Below, piece by piece: positions 34,089 to 43,570 of a DNA stretch of 64,000 nucleotides. The notes beneath the pieces are model-generated. The model saw only the letters and a program-made list of their open reading frames with translations, was not told the DNA's origin and did not search any database. A program made the translations under genes and the position numbers. Source of the DNA: Paenibacillus dokdonensis (GTDB lineage Bacteria; Bacillota; Bacilli; Paenibacillales; Paenibacillaceae). Each line of letters begins with the position of its first letter. Positions within the stretch are counted from its first letter, which is position 1. The DNA is taken from assembly GCF_004916975.1 (NCBI RefSeq), contig NZ_STGQ01000001.1, positions 2,467,939 to 2,531,938 of the forward strand. The letters run 5' to 3'.

Positions 34089-34283
34089 ATGAAAAATGAA
34101 GAGTCTTACATATTGTACTTGTCCCTAAAGCAACAAGTACATAAAATGGATAAACGAGTACCTACGTTTTTAATCGAGGAAGATGAACGGCATTCCTTTG
34201 TTTGTAGGGGAGGTTCCAATTACCTTTGTGTAGAAGGTAAAAAAAAAGAGTTTTTTGCGAAGGATGAACCAGATGTATCATGA
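34089..34283 (+). CDS. Small hypothetical protein upstream of the LuxR gene
   Basis: A 64-residue soluble product (MKNEESYILYLSLKQQVHKM, then TFLIEEDERHSFVCRGGSNY). Only a weak GGTGG precedes the start, and an ATG at 34059 would lengthen it by ten codons. It overlaps the start of the large LuxR gene by 11 bases, which favours translational coupling. No family recognised. Confidence 0.35.
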   Translation: MKNEESYILYLSLKQQVHKMDKRVPTFLIEEDERHSFVCRGGSNYLCVEGKKKEFFAKDEPDVS

Positions 34284-36867
34284 AAACCATACTATTATTT
34301 TATCCAAATTGAATATTCCGGTGCCTATCTTGCAAACCGTGCCACGTGACCGCTTGATTGCCCAAATGAACGAGGGCTTGCAGCGGAGGGCGACATTTAT
34401 CACGGCGCCAGCCGGATATGGCAAAACAACCCTGGCCACTGCTTGGGCAAGACTGTTAACGGTACCGGTAGCGTGGCTGTCGCTCGACGCGAAAGATAAC
34501 GATGCGGTTCGATTTTGGCATTATGTAAGTAAAGCCATAGAACAAGCTCTTGGTGGCTTATCTGCTGCAAGCCAGTCTGCAGCCGCGACTCTGGGGCCTG
34601 GGCATTACGAGACATTTCTTGCTGCTTTGATTAATGATTTGAATGGTCTAAAGAAGCAGCTCGTACTGGTGTTTGACGATTGGCATGAGATTTTGGACAA
34701 CCATATTCTCTCGTCTGTCTCTTTTTTTCTGGAGTATTTGCCTCCGCTTGTACATATTTGTTTTGTAAGCCGGACGCGTCCACAATGGGCCAAAGCGAGA
34801 TGGAGCAGCCGGGACTGGACGAATGAATTCCAAATCGATCACTTGCGTTTCGATCTTTCTGAGACGATGGATTTTTTTCAAATATGCACGGAGCGCGAAA
34901 TGCCCAGAGACCAGGTGGAACGAATTTGGGATCAAACGGAAGGATGGGTAACGGGATTAAGGCTTGCTGCTTTGTCCATGCGGTATCGCGAGAAGGAACC
35001 GGATTTCTACGCCAAACTGTCAGGAGAAAGCGGCAAGGTCGAACAATATTTGCTGGAGGAAGTTTTTTCTGCTCTGGACGACGCCACCCGGAAATTTCTG
35101 ATGAATGTCTCTATTCTAAAAAAAATGAATGGGCCGCTATGCGAAGTGTTATCAGGGGAAACGGACAGCGCGAGGAAATTGGCGGAGTTGGCGGACGCCA
35201 ATCTTTTTCTTGTTCCCCTGGATGAACAGGGGGATTGGTATCGGCTCCACCCGTTGTTTGGAGATTTTTTGAAAAAGCAGCAGAAGCGCCACGTTCCAAG
35301 CCGAACGAAGGATTTGTATCGTGCCGCGGCTTTGTGGTACGAGACGCAGGATTTTGCCGAAGACGCGATCGATTATTACTTAGCTGGGCAGCATTATACG
35401 GAAGCACTACGCTTGCTCGATCAGATGAGGGCCCTGATGATTCGCAGGGAATTTTCCACGCTGAGGGTATGGCTGTCGGTGATCCCTAAATCGCTTCTCC
35501 AAGAACATCATTACCTATTCTTTACCTACATCTACTCGTTGCTGTGGGACCATAAACCCGATCAGGCCGAAAAACATTTACAGCTTGCGGAACAATATTA
35601 TGCGTCGTCTTCCGCCGACTGGGAGCCGGAAGACAAACAGCATTATTTAGGTAACCTGTATTATGTGAGGAATTTCAAGGCTACCCAGTATGATATGGAT
35701 GTGGTGAAAGGTTTGGAATATATCCGTCTTTCGCTGCAACACAATCCATCCGGTACGGATCTTATCTTCGCTTCTACGCAGATGCCGTTACTTCCGTCCA
35801 TTTACCGATCCTATAACGGCAAACGCGGCAGGCATCTGCCCAGGGATCTGGCGGAACCATTCTTCCTTAACATGATCGACTTTATGGCAACGATGGATTT
35901 AGAGGAGCCTGTTACTGTATGCTACGGTGAATTGCTGTACGAACGCAACGAATTGGACAAAGCGGTGCAATATTTGCAGGTAGGACTCCCTGAACGTATT
36001 CGGATCGCTTATCAGCCGGAGAAGGTTTACGTACCGGCTTGCCTGTTCATGTCGCGAATAAGTAAAGTCAGGCAAGATTACGCGCAGGCGGAGAAATGGC
36101 TGGAGAAGGCGAGACAATATGCTTTGGAGGATCATGCGGAAGCCGCGCTCATTCTCCTCGATGCAGAAAGCGCCGCTTTGCGCCTGAACCTGGGAGATTC
36201 GTCTGCGGCCAATGAATGGTTGGCTACATATCGGGTAGCGCCTGATGATCCCGTGTCCGTGCATCAACTGTTCATCTACGTTTTTCTCGTGAGAATATTA
36301 ATTGAGAGCGGACAGAATAACGAGGCATGGTCTTTATCTGAGAAATTGCTTGCCGTCGCGCTCAAAGATCATCGCCCGATGGACGCTCTGGATATTCAGG
36401 TGCTGCAAGCGCTCATTCTGCGGCGCATGAACAAGCCGGAGCAAGCGGTGCTGAAGCTGGAAGAAGCGCTTCAGTACGCGGAACCGGATGAGTATATCCG
36501 CGTTTTCGTCGACAAAGGAAATCCGGTTGCAGAGATGTTGACGGAGTACGTCCATTTGCGTCAGAAGGGAAATATCCGAGACAAGCGCATGCCCTCGCTC
36601 GCTTACGTGCGACGGATATTGTCCTGCTATGGCGGCGGAGCTGCTTCGCCTCTTCCAGCAGAGATCGCATTGGAGACGCTTCTGACCAAGCGCGAGCTGG
36701 AGATTTACCGCTGCATGGAAGAAGGACTGGATAATATCGCGATCGCGGAAGCGCTTGGCATCGGGATTGGAACAGTGAAGACGCATATCAATCATATCTA
36801 TAGCAAGCTTCAAGTGACCAACCGGGTAGAAGCGATCATACTCGGAAAAGAAATGCAAGGCCCATGA
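34273..36867 (+). CDS. MalT-like LuxR family ATP-dependent regulator
   Basis: A large 864-residue STAND regulator. A Walker A loop (TAPAGYGKTT, residues 44-53) and Walker B (LVLVFDDWHEI, near 133) form the NTPase. The middle 500 residues are TPR-like repeats for inducer sensing, and the last 65 are a LuxR helix-turn-helix (LTKRELEIYRCMEEGLDNIA, then GIGIGTVKTHINHIYSKLQV). MalT relatives activate transcription when ATP and an inducer bind. AAGGATG fits ATG 34273. The SLH protein gene 500 bases downstream is a possible target. A fragment of a second such regulator lies between them. Confidence 0.9.
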   Translation: MYHENHTIILSKLNIPVPILQTVPRDRLIAQMNEGLQRRATFITAPAGYGKTTLATAWARLLTVPVAWLSLDAKDNDAVRFWHYVSKAIEQALGGLSAASQSAAATLGPGHYETFLAALINDLNGLKKQLVLVFDDWHEILDNHILSSVSFFLEYLPPLVHICFVSRTRPQWAKARWSSRDWTNEFQIDHLRFDLSETMDFFQICTEREMPRDQVERIWDQTEGWVTGLRLAALSMRYREKEPDFYAKLSGESGKVEQYLLEEVFSALDDATRKFLMNVSILKKMNGPLCEVLSGETDSARKLAELADANLFLVPLDEQGDWYRLHPLFGDFLKKQQKRHVPSRTKDLYRAAALWYETQDFAEDAIDYYLAGQHYTEALRLLDQMRALMIRREFSTLRVWLSVIPKSLLQEHHYLFFTYIYSLLWDHKPDQAEKHLQLAEQYYASSSADWEPEDKQHYLGNLYYVRNFKATQYDMDVVKGLEYIRLSLQHNPSGTDLIFASTQMPLLPSIYRSYNGKRGRHLPRDLAEPFFLNMIDFMATMDLEEPVTVCYGELLYERNELDKAVQYLQVGLPERIRIAYQPEKVYVPACLFMSRISKVRQDYAQAEKWLEKARQYALEDHAEAALILLDAESAALRLNLGDSSAANEWLATYRVAPDDPVSVHQLFIYVFLVRILIESGQNNEAWSLSEKLLAVALKDHRPMDALDIQVLQALILRRMNKPEQAVLKLEEALQYAEPDEYIRVFVDKGNPVAEMLTEYVHLRQKGNIRDKRMPSLAYVRRILSCYGGGAASPLPAEIALETLLTKRELEIYRCMEEGLDNIAIAEALGIGIGTVKTHINHIYSKLQVTNRVEAIILGKEMQGP

Positions 36868-36882
36868 TGTTTTAACGAGTAC

Positions 36883-36915
36883 GACCCGCCGATGTGGCGG
36901 GTCTTTGTTGTGTTT
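36883..36915 (+). terminator. Terminator after the LuxR gene
   Basis: GACCCGCC (36883-36890) and GGCGGGTC (36896-36903) form a perfect stem around GATGT, followed by TTTGTTG. Confidence 0.8.
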
Positions 36916-37023
36916 TTTCTATAACCGATTCTATAACCGGGGTTAGATTTCATCGCTCACCGAATCATATATACTCCATTTATATCGGACGCATTTCGAA
37001 ATAAGGGATATTTTCGATGATGA

Positions 37024-37240
37024 ATGAGCGGCCAGTTGCAAGCCGACTGTTCTTCGTTCTTGTCTTTTCGAGAGGTTGGACGATGGGCGCTAGAGCAAGC
37101 TTACACCCATCTGCGCTCCGGTGGGATTCGGGTAGACACCTTTGGTGAGGGAGATAATCAACGGATCCGCTTCTGGCGGTATTTGGCTGCAGCCTTCGAT
37201 TCTGTTGATCAAGGGGCTGTTGAACATATACTTCAGGTGT
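37024..37240 (+). pseudogene. Fragment of a second MalT-like LuxR regulator
   Basis: Within an open frame, VDTFGEGDNQRIRFWRYLAA then AFDSVDQGAVE matches the segment after Walker A in MalT-like proteins; the intact gene upstream has VAWLSLDAKDNDAVRFWHYV at the same place. Nothing before or after this 40-residue segment fits, so it is the remains of a paralogue that once lay next to the intact gene. Confidence 0.6.
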
Positions 37241-37402
37241 TGACACTTTTGGCGTTCATGTTATCCGCAATAAGGGAAGGAGATCCTGTGGAGACTATCA
37301 TCAAGATTGGGGTCAGTTATTCGACTTGCAGTATTCCAGTTCCTTCGGGGGAGGAAAAAATTTAAGTCTTGCGTCAAAAACTATGATACGAGGGGGATTG
37401 CA

Positions 37403-40400
37403 TTGAAGACTGGACAACGAAAACTTGTCAAAACCATTATTTTCACCATCATGATGATATCTATGCTATTTTCTAATTTTCCCTTTTATCAACAACTCGC
37501 TTGGGCCTATGACAGTTCAAAAAACTCCGTATACGCAAACGCACTCGTTATTCCTGCAGGAGAGTCTGTTACGCTCTTCGCGGTAAGCGATCGGATAGGG
37601 GAACCAGGTGTGGAAACCGGGGATAAAAAAGACATCCCGACACACTTTGATTGTTACACGTGCGACCCTCAAATAACTAATGAGGCATTTTCATTTGATC
37701 CTAATAATAAAGTGTATACCTCCGTATTCACGACGACGAAACCTGGGCAATATGAATTGTATGTTTATTTTAAAGAACATACGTGGGATGGAAGCGACTG
37801 GAAGTTAGGGGCAGCTTACACGTATTCTTTTAGGACGATCACAATCATGGTCATGCCAGCACTGCCGAAGCCGGCGAATCCCGCTAACAACAGTGTCAGC
37901 GCATCTCAAACAAGCGTTACGGTCGGCTCGCCGGTTACGATTACCGCTTCCGGAGACCGGCAATCTCAAGCTCCCGTTACCGATGGAGACGAGAAATACG
38001 TTCCGATAAGCTGGGCGACGGATGGCGTTTCGGGTTCGTTCCATGATAACGGTGCCAGTTCCACCGCGACGTATACACCAACATCCATAGGCATCCATTT
38101 CATAAATGTGGGGTTCGATAAACAACAATGGATTGCTGGGCAATGGACGGATGTGAATAACGGCCGGGACACCAAACCGATTCTTATCCTAGTGACAGAG
38201 GCACCGACGTACGCGATTGACTCGATTACAGACCAGACGCTTACGCCGCTGACGGAAGGCTACACTCCTGGAACGCAGGAGACGAAGTCCATCGACATCC
38301 GGCGAGCGGGTACGGGCAATTTGGAGAATCTGTCTGTGGATTTAAGTGGCGCGGATGCCGATAAATTCGCGATCACGCCGCCTACGGAGACAACGTTAAC
38401 AGCCGCAATGCCTACTACATCTTTCACTGTGAAAACGATAGACGGTTTGGGCGCAGGAACGTATACGGCAGAGGGTACGGTATCGGCGACGAACATGGCG
38501 AACGCGACGTTTACCGTAACGCAGGTAGTGAATAAGTCCAATATACTTGATGCTCCACAGCAACTTGTTGCTGCAGAAGAAGATCGTCAGGTTACATTGA
38601 ATTGGAATGCCGCAGCGGGAACCGTCACCTATGCTGTATATCAATACCAAGGTACTGCCGCACCTGCCGATCCGGCGAACTGGAGACTTGTCCAATCCAA
38701 TGTGACAGCGAATACCTATGCCGTTACCGGATTGACGAATGGAACAAACTATGCGTTTGCAGTCAAAGTTGTCGATGCAACAGGAAATGCCAGCGACTTC
38801 TCTAATGTAGCCACGGCGACACCGAGAGCATCAAGTGATGGAGGATTTGCCGGAGGCAACGGGACGCCACAAGACCCTTGGTTGATTACGACGCCGGAAC
38901 AGTTGAATGTGATCCGCGATAATCTGTCGGGCCATTACAAGCTGGGCAACGACATCGATTTGACCCTAGAGACAGGAGATCCGCTTGGACAATTATTTAA
39001 TGAAGGCAAGGGCTGGGAGCCGGTCGGTACGGAGAGTCAGCGTTTTACCGGTACATTTGACGGCGGTGAGCATAAGATCATCGGGCTCTCTATCAATCGC
39101 CCTTCGGAAGCGGAAATCGGACTGTTCGGTTCTGTCGGCAACGGCGGTACTGTTCGCAATGTGGGACTGGAGAACGGCTCCGTCAGAGGCGGTGACTATA
39201 CTGGCGGACTGGTGGGATATAACGTTATCGGTACGGTAGAGAATACTTATTCGTCGGTGAGCGTGAGCGGCAACGAAAATGTCGGCGGATTGGTAGGCCA
39301 AAATGACCTCCGCGGCATGGTGAAGCAATCATACGCCATCGGTCACGTCACCGGTATAGGTGCCGTCGGGGGACTGGTGGGACGTAATGACAACCAAAGC
39401 ACGGTGAGCCAATCTTACGCCACCGGTTCCGTGAATGGCAAGTACGAGGTTGGCGGACTCGTGGGCAGGCATTATGGCAGCGTCAGTAATTCTTACGCCG
39501 TTGGCCGCGTATATGGGGGCATGGATGTCGGAGGGCTGATTGGAAGGTCCTTCGGACCAACAATAACCTCCAGCTTTTATAATAGCGAAACGACCGGACA
39601 ATCCGGCAATGGAACACCCAAGACGACCGACGAGATGCGAACCAAATCCACCTTTACGGCGTCGGGTTGGGATTTCGATCATGTATGGGGCATGAATTCG
39701 TTGATCAACAACGGGTATCCGGTTTTGGTATCGCCTTACATTATCACCTACGACGAGAATGGGGCGACCGAGGGAACCGTGCCGAAGGACGGCCGGACGT
39801 ATAAACCGGCAGAATTCGTTACGGTGCAAGGCAATTCAGGAAATTTGGCGAGAGAAGGCTACTCGTTCACAGGATGGAGTCTTACCTCCAACGGCAGCGG
39901 AACAAGTTATGTTGAGGAGAACACCTTTACGATGGGATCGTCCAACTTGACGCTGTTCGCGAAGTGGACACCAAACGGCATGATCGATCCGACGACGGGG
40001 AGCTTTGACAAGTATGCGCCTGCCGATGTGACGACGACGTTGGAGGTATACGTGAACTCGCTGATCAGCATCCGCAATGACGAGAAGGTCTTGAACGAGA
40101 ATGCCGACTATAAAGTATCGGGGAATACGGTAACGATCAAGAAAGAGTATTTGTCGGCTCAGCCGTTAGGCGAGTCGGAACTGATGTTTGCCTTCAGTGC
40201 GGGACCGGTACAGACGTTGAAGATTACCATCACGGATACAACACCGCAGCCTACAGTCCCGCCAGCACCAAGCGATTCAAGTGGAGGCGGTGGTTCCGGA
40301 GGCAGTGTTTCCAAAGAAGGGCGAGAGTTATCCAGTAACGCTGACCTGGAAGAATTACGGGTACAGTATAAGGATGAGAAGCTGGATCTCAGCCCATCTT

Positions 40401-41185
40401 TTGCTGCCGGTACGACGAGTTATACAGCCCGAACGGAAGCCAGGCAGGTCGAAATTGTAGCAAAACCGGCGTACTCCGCGGCGAAAGTGATGTTAGAGGA
40501 TAAGTTGTTCACGGACAGTACCACGGTGCAACTGGAGGAAGGCAACAATAAGCTGGTGTTTATCGTACAGGCTGAGAATGGAAGCAAGAAGGAGTATACG
40601 CTGACCATTCGTCGTGAAACACCAAAGCCATCTGAACCGGTCATCCATTTTACCGACATCGCTGGACACTGGGCGGAGAGTGACATCTATCGTGCCGCGG
40701 CGAAAGGCATTGTCAGTGGTTATCCGAATGAAGCATTCAAACCGAATGATCCCGTCACCCGCGCCGAGTTTACGGTTATGGTGGTAGGTGCTTTGAAACT
40801 GAAGGGACATGGGACCTCGCTGACATTCGCCGATCAAAATCAAATCGGCAAATGGGCAAAGCAGGCCATTTCACAGGCGGTTCAATCGGGTATTGTAAAT
40901 GGATATACAGACGGCAGATTCTGTTCGAATGACCACATTACCCGTTCAGAGATGGCAGTCATGATCGCCCGGGCGCTCAAGCTACAAAGTAACGCACATG
41001 ATGCATCGACCGGATTTGCTGACGACGAATCAATTCCACAATGGGCAAAAGACGCGATAGAAGCGATTCACGCGCTTGGTATCGTGGATGGCCGCGGCCA
41101 GAACCGTTTTGTACCGAATGAAACGGCGACGCGGGTGGAAGCGACGATCATGCTCCTACGAATGCTCGATCATAAGGAAGATTAA
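37403..41185 (+). CDS. Large SLH-anchored multidomain surface protein
   Basis: A 1260-residue exported protein read from TTG 37403 behind GAGGGGG; the signal peptide (KLVKTIIFTIMMISMLFSNF) ends near residue 38. In order follow two Ig-like beta regions (to about 380), a fibronectin III domain (381-477), about five GLUG repeats (VGGLVGxN pattern, 570-735), an InlB/Listeria-Bacteroides repeat (779-856), an X2-type module (861-946), a Gly-rich linker, a cadherin-like beta sandwich (972-1072) and three SLH domains (1079-1256; FTDIAGHWAESDIYRAAAKG). The SLH domains bind pyruvylated cell-wall polymer. No catalytic domain is seen; adhesion or carbohydrate binding is the likely role. It is a monocistronic unit with a terminator. 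Confidence 0.9.
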   Translation: MKTGQRKLVKTIIFTIMMISMLFSNFPFYQQLAWAYDSSKNSVYANALVIPAGESVTLFAVSDRIGEPGVETGDKKDIPTHFDCYTCDPQITNEAFSFDPNNKVYTSVFTTTKPGQYELYVYFKEHTWDGSDWKLGAAYTYSFRTITIMVMPALPKPANPANNSVSASQTSVTVGSPVTITASGDRQSQAPVTDGDEKYVPISWATDGVSGSFHDNGASSTATYTPTSIGIHFINVGFDKQQWIAGQWTDVNNGRDTKPILILVTEAPTYAIDSITDQTLTPLTEGYTPGTQETKSIDIRRAGTGNLENLSVDLSGADADKFAITPPTETTLTAAMPTTSFTVKTIDGLGAGTYTAEGTVSATNMANATFTVTQVVNKSNILDAPQQLVAAEEDRQVTLNWNAAAGTVTYAVYQYQGTAAPADPANWRLVQSNVTANTYAVTGLTNGTNYAFAVKVVDATGNASDFSNVATATPRASSDGGFAGGNGTPQDPWLITTPEQLNVIRDNLSGHYKLGNDIDLTLETGDPLGQLFNEGKGWEPVGTESQRFTGTFDGGEHKIIGLSINRPSEAEIGLFGSVGNGGTVRNVGLENGSVRGGDYTGGLVGYNVIGTVENTYSSVSVSGNENVGGLVGQNDLRGMVKQSYAIGHVTGIGAVGGLVGRNDNQSTVSQSYATGSVNGKYEVGGLVGRHYGSVSNSYAVGRVYGGMDVGGLIGRSFGPTITSSFYNSETTGQSGNGTPKTTDEMRTKSTFTASGWDFDHVWGMNSLINNGYPVLVSPYIITYDENGATEGTVPKDGRTYKPAEFVTVQGNSGNLAREGYSFTGWSLTSNGSGTSYVEENTFTMGSSNLTLFAKWTPNGMIDPTTGSFDKYAPADVTTTLEVYVNSLISIRNDEKVLNENADYKVSGNTVTIKKEYLSAQPLGESELMFAFSAGPVQTLKITITDTTPQPTVPPAPSDSSGGGGSGGSVSKEGRELSSNADLEELRVQYKDEKLDLSPSFAAGTTSYTARTEARQVEIVAKPAYSAAKVMLEDKLFTDSTTVQLEEGNNKLVFIVQAENGSKKEYTLTIRRETPKPSEPVIHFTDIAGHWAESDIYRAAAKGIVSGYPNEAFKPNDPVTRAEFTVMVVGALKLKGHGTSLTFADQNQIGKWAKQAISQAVQSGIVNGYTDGRFCSNDHITRSEMAVMIARALKLQSNAHDASTGFADDESIPQWAKDAIEAIHALGIVDGRGQNRFVPNETATRVEATIMLLRMLDHKED

Positions 41186-41272
41186 TAATGGGATGAACGC
41201 TTGTAGAGTTACTTCTAGCCACGTCGCGTCCTAATCTATTTCTATGGTTGTTCACAATCACATTTTAACGAC

Positions 41273-41315
41273 AAAAACGGTAAGCCATTAATAAAGACTG
41301 GCTTAGCGTTTTTTT
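41273..41315 (+). terminator. Terminator of the SLH protein gene
   Basis: AAAACGGTAAGCCA and TGGCTTAGCGTTTT pair with one bulge around TTAATAAAGAC, followed by a run of T. Confidence 0.85.
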
Positions 41316-41390
41316 TGTTGTCACAGGAGAAGATCATATTCCTTTAAGAATCTGCGCCTCTGTGATATCAAATTCTCTGGAGGATTTTAT

Positions 41391-41606
41391 GTGGTTGTAG
41401 AATTAAAGCCAATATCAATTGACAACTGGTACGATTGTACCAAGATAAATGTAAAGCAAGAACGAATTAGTGTGTTTCCAGCTCCTATTGTTTATTGGAT
41501 TGCAGAATCTAAATTTGTTGACGATTTTGAGTTGCGTGCAATATATTCGGAGGGTTTACTAGTCGGATTTATTGTATTTTGTAAGAATCCCGACGGGGGA
41601 TGGTAA
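41391..41606 (+). pseudogene. N-terminal half of a GNAT acetyltransferase
   Basis: CTGGAGGA precedes GTG 41391. The 71 residues (MVVELKPISIDNWYDCTKIN to LVGFIVFCKNPDGGW) match the first strands of GNAT enzymes up to the point before motif A; the acetyl-CoA-binding part is absent. It is followed directly by another broken GNAT gene of a different subgroup. Confidence 0.65.
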
Positions 41607-41627
41607 CCATGTATTAGGAGGATATCA

Positions 41628-42203
41628 ATGAGTAACCTACAAAATATAAGTAAAAAAAATATTTACTATAGAATGCAAAGATATAATTTTGAGAGAGCAT
41701 ATGGTTGAAGATCTAGATGAACTACAGAACATTACCCGGCAACCTCATTTTCATGAATTTCTGATTGATTGGAACGTATCCAGAGAACAACGGGAAGAAT
41801 GAATGACGAATTATGAAATACCCATAACAAGCGGTTTCTAAATGCTGTATCAAAAGATGGAGATATAGGACATTACCATTTACTAATGGGTATTATATCC
41901 AAGGGGACTGGTAATTTTATCGGCGTGCGCGGTACTGGAATATTGGATAAAGTGCCATCACCCAATAAAGAGATTTTTTATGGGATCTCAAAAGACCATA
42001 CAAGCAAGGGTTACACGACTCAAGCCGCAAAAGGATTATTTAACTATTTGTTTAAAAATACCAATGTCGAGGATCTCATCGCTATAGCTCAGATATATAA
42101 CGTTCCATCGAATAATGTGATACAAAAATGTGGTTTTGAATTTCAAAACAATATTGAGATTGAAAATAGGAAGTACAATTATTACAAACTTAGAAAGAGA
42201 TAG
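41628..42203 (+). pseudogene. RimJ/RimL-type GNAT acetyltransferase, several lesions
   Basis: TAGGAGGATATC precedes ATG 41628. The pieces read MSNLQNISKKNIYYRMQ, then MVEDLDELQNITRQPHFHEF, a TGA (41800-41802), then NKRFLNAVSKDGDIGHYHLL, and from 41886 an intact tail: GIISKGTGNFIGVRGTGILD, FYGISKDHTSKGYTTQAAKG and NVIQKCGFEFQNN. Two frame changes and one stop break it. The tail holds motifs A and B of the family. The R1 repeat begins right at its stop. Confidence 0.75.
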
Positions 42204-42204
42204 T

Positions 42205-42299
42205 TCAGCTAATGGGAAACGATAATTTAATATGCAACAGCAAGTGCAACGATCACTTAAATCTGCCTTTACTCAACTTACGGGGCAGCATAGCTCAAA
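42205..42299 (+). repeat. Two R1-like copies in a row
   Basis: TCAGCTAATGGGAAACGATA (42206-42225) starts just after the stop codon of the GNAT relic, and CTTACGGGGCAGCATAGCTC follows at 42277-42296. Neither has a clear hairpin. Confidence 0.55.
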
Positions 42300-42517
42300 G
42301 TATCTAATACATTGGATATGTTGGGATCGACTTCAGGAGATGTGCCCAATTGATGTTTTATAGAGCAATCATGGCGATATAATAATTCTTTTCGGCGATG
42401 AACATAACAATAGAGGGAGAATTATATTATCTTCGACATGCTGACTTTTTCGTGCAGAAAATGCAAGGTATTCATTTTGTATCTGTCATAAAATTTATCT
42501 GGAAAGGAGGGAAAACG

Positions 42518-43366
42518 ATGGATTGGTTGGACAGGATGAATAGCGCCATGGAATATATCGAAACAAACCTAGCGGACAATATCTCATATGATGAAATAGC
42601 GCAGAGAGCCTGTTGCTCTACTTACCATTTTCAACGAATGTTTCCGTTTATTACTGGAGTATCGTTATCTGAGTATATTCGGCGTCGACGGTTGACATTG
42701 GCAGCATTTGAACTGCAAACAACAGATACAAAGGTTATTGATGTAGCTATGAAATATGGATATGATTCGCCAGAAGCGTTTGCACGGGCGTTTAAGAATC
42801 TTCATGGGATCATGCCGATATCTGCGCGCGATAAAGGCGTTTCTCTAAAAGCCTATCCTCGAATGTCCTTTCATATTTCAATTAAAGGAGATATCGAAAT
42901 GAACTACCGCATTGAATCAAAAGGGCCTTTTGAGATGATTGGAGCTTATGGTCTGGTCAATTCCGATCCCCAAAAAGTATATGCTGAAGTTGCTCAATTC
43001 CGTCAACAATGTGATGTAGATGGCAGTGTTGAAGGGATAAATGGATTACTGGGACGCTTTAGTAACACCATCTTGCACGCTGCCTTATTTGATCATACTG
43101 GAATATCTTTTAAATACATGGTGAGTTATTTTCTGCCAAAAGGGCTTGAAATTCCGGAGAGATTTACAAAACTTTCTGTCCCGGCACTAACGTGGGCGAT
43201 TTTCCCGGAACCGCAATGTGATTTAATAAAGCTATGGGGACGGATTTATTCCGAATGGTTTCCGACATCAGAATACGAACAGCTTGAAGGCCCTAGTTTC
43301 GAAATGTATTATGGAACGGCAGAGTATGTTTCGGGGGAGATTTGGATTCCGGTGAAGAAAAAATAA
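42518..43366 (+). CDS. AraC family regulator with GyrI-like effector domain
   Basis: A 282-residue regulator. Residues 1-105 are an AraC helix-turn-helix pair (YDEIAQRACCSTYHFQRMF and DVAMKYGYDSPEAFARAFKN). Residues 125-282 are a GyrI-like/AraC effector-binding domain (MNYRIESKGPFEMIGAYGLV near its start, MYYGTAEYVSGEIWIPVKKK at its end). Such Rob/SoxS-like proteins respond to hydrophobic compounds or drugs. GGAAAGGAGGG fixes ATG 42518 even though the frame is open upstream. It has no adjacent efflux gene. Confidence 0.9.
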   Translation: MDWLDRMNSAMEYIETNLADNISYDEIAQRACCSTYHFQRMFPFITGVSLSEYIRRRRLTLAAFELQTTDTKVIDVAMKYGYDSPEAFARAFKNLHGIMPISARDKGVSLKAYPRMSFHISIKGDIEMNYRIESKGPFEMIGAYGLVNSDPQKVYAEVAQFRQQCDVDGSVEGINGLLGRFSNTILHAALFDHTGISFKYMVSYFLPKGLEIPERFTKLSVPALTWAIFPEPQCDLIKLWGRIYSEWFPTSEYEQLEGPSFEMYYGTAEYVSGEIWIPVKKK

Positions 43367-43449
43367 CTTGTTACTTCATGCGGCATTCGATGTACCGAAC
43401 GAGGTGTTTAGGGTGAACATACTTTATCAGAACGCCGGAATCAAAGGAG

Positions 43450-43482
43450 AGCGCCCGCAAGGTTGTGGGCGTCCTTTTTCTT
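43450..43482 (+). terminator. Terminator after the AraC-effector gene
   Basis: GCGCCCGCA and TGTGGGCGT form a stem around AGGT, followed by CCTTTTTC. It lies 85 bases after the stop. Confidence 0.65.
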
Positions 43483-43519
43483 TTTCATGGGCATTTGCTG
43501 AAACGGAAATGTAGGTATA

Positions 43520-43570
43520 GCGCTAACGGGACACGATACTGAGGAGCTTGCATCAGGCAGCTCCTCTTTT
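43520..43570 (+). repeat. R1 repeat copy with hairpin
   Basis: GCGCTAACGGGACACGATAC is a good R1 core. GAGGAGCT (43541-43548) and AGCTCCTC (43559-43566) with TTTT form the attached hairpin. The rest of 43367-43767 is AT-rich promoter sequence. Confidence 0.7.

Noticed and set aside
37307..37402. N-terminal extension of the SLH protein upstream of TTG 37403
   Set aside because: The extension would put 32 charged residues before a clean signal peptide and has no ribosome-binding site; GAGGGGG at 37390 fits the TTG.
36868..37402. A riboswitch in the long leader before the SLH gene
   Set aside because: I looked for c-di-GMP and other riboswitch cores and found none that fold convincingly; the region is explained by the LuxR remnant.
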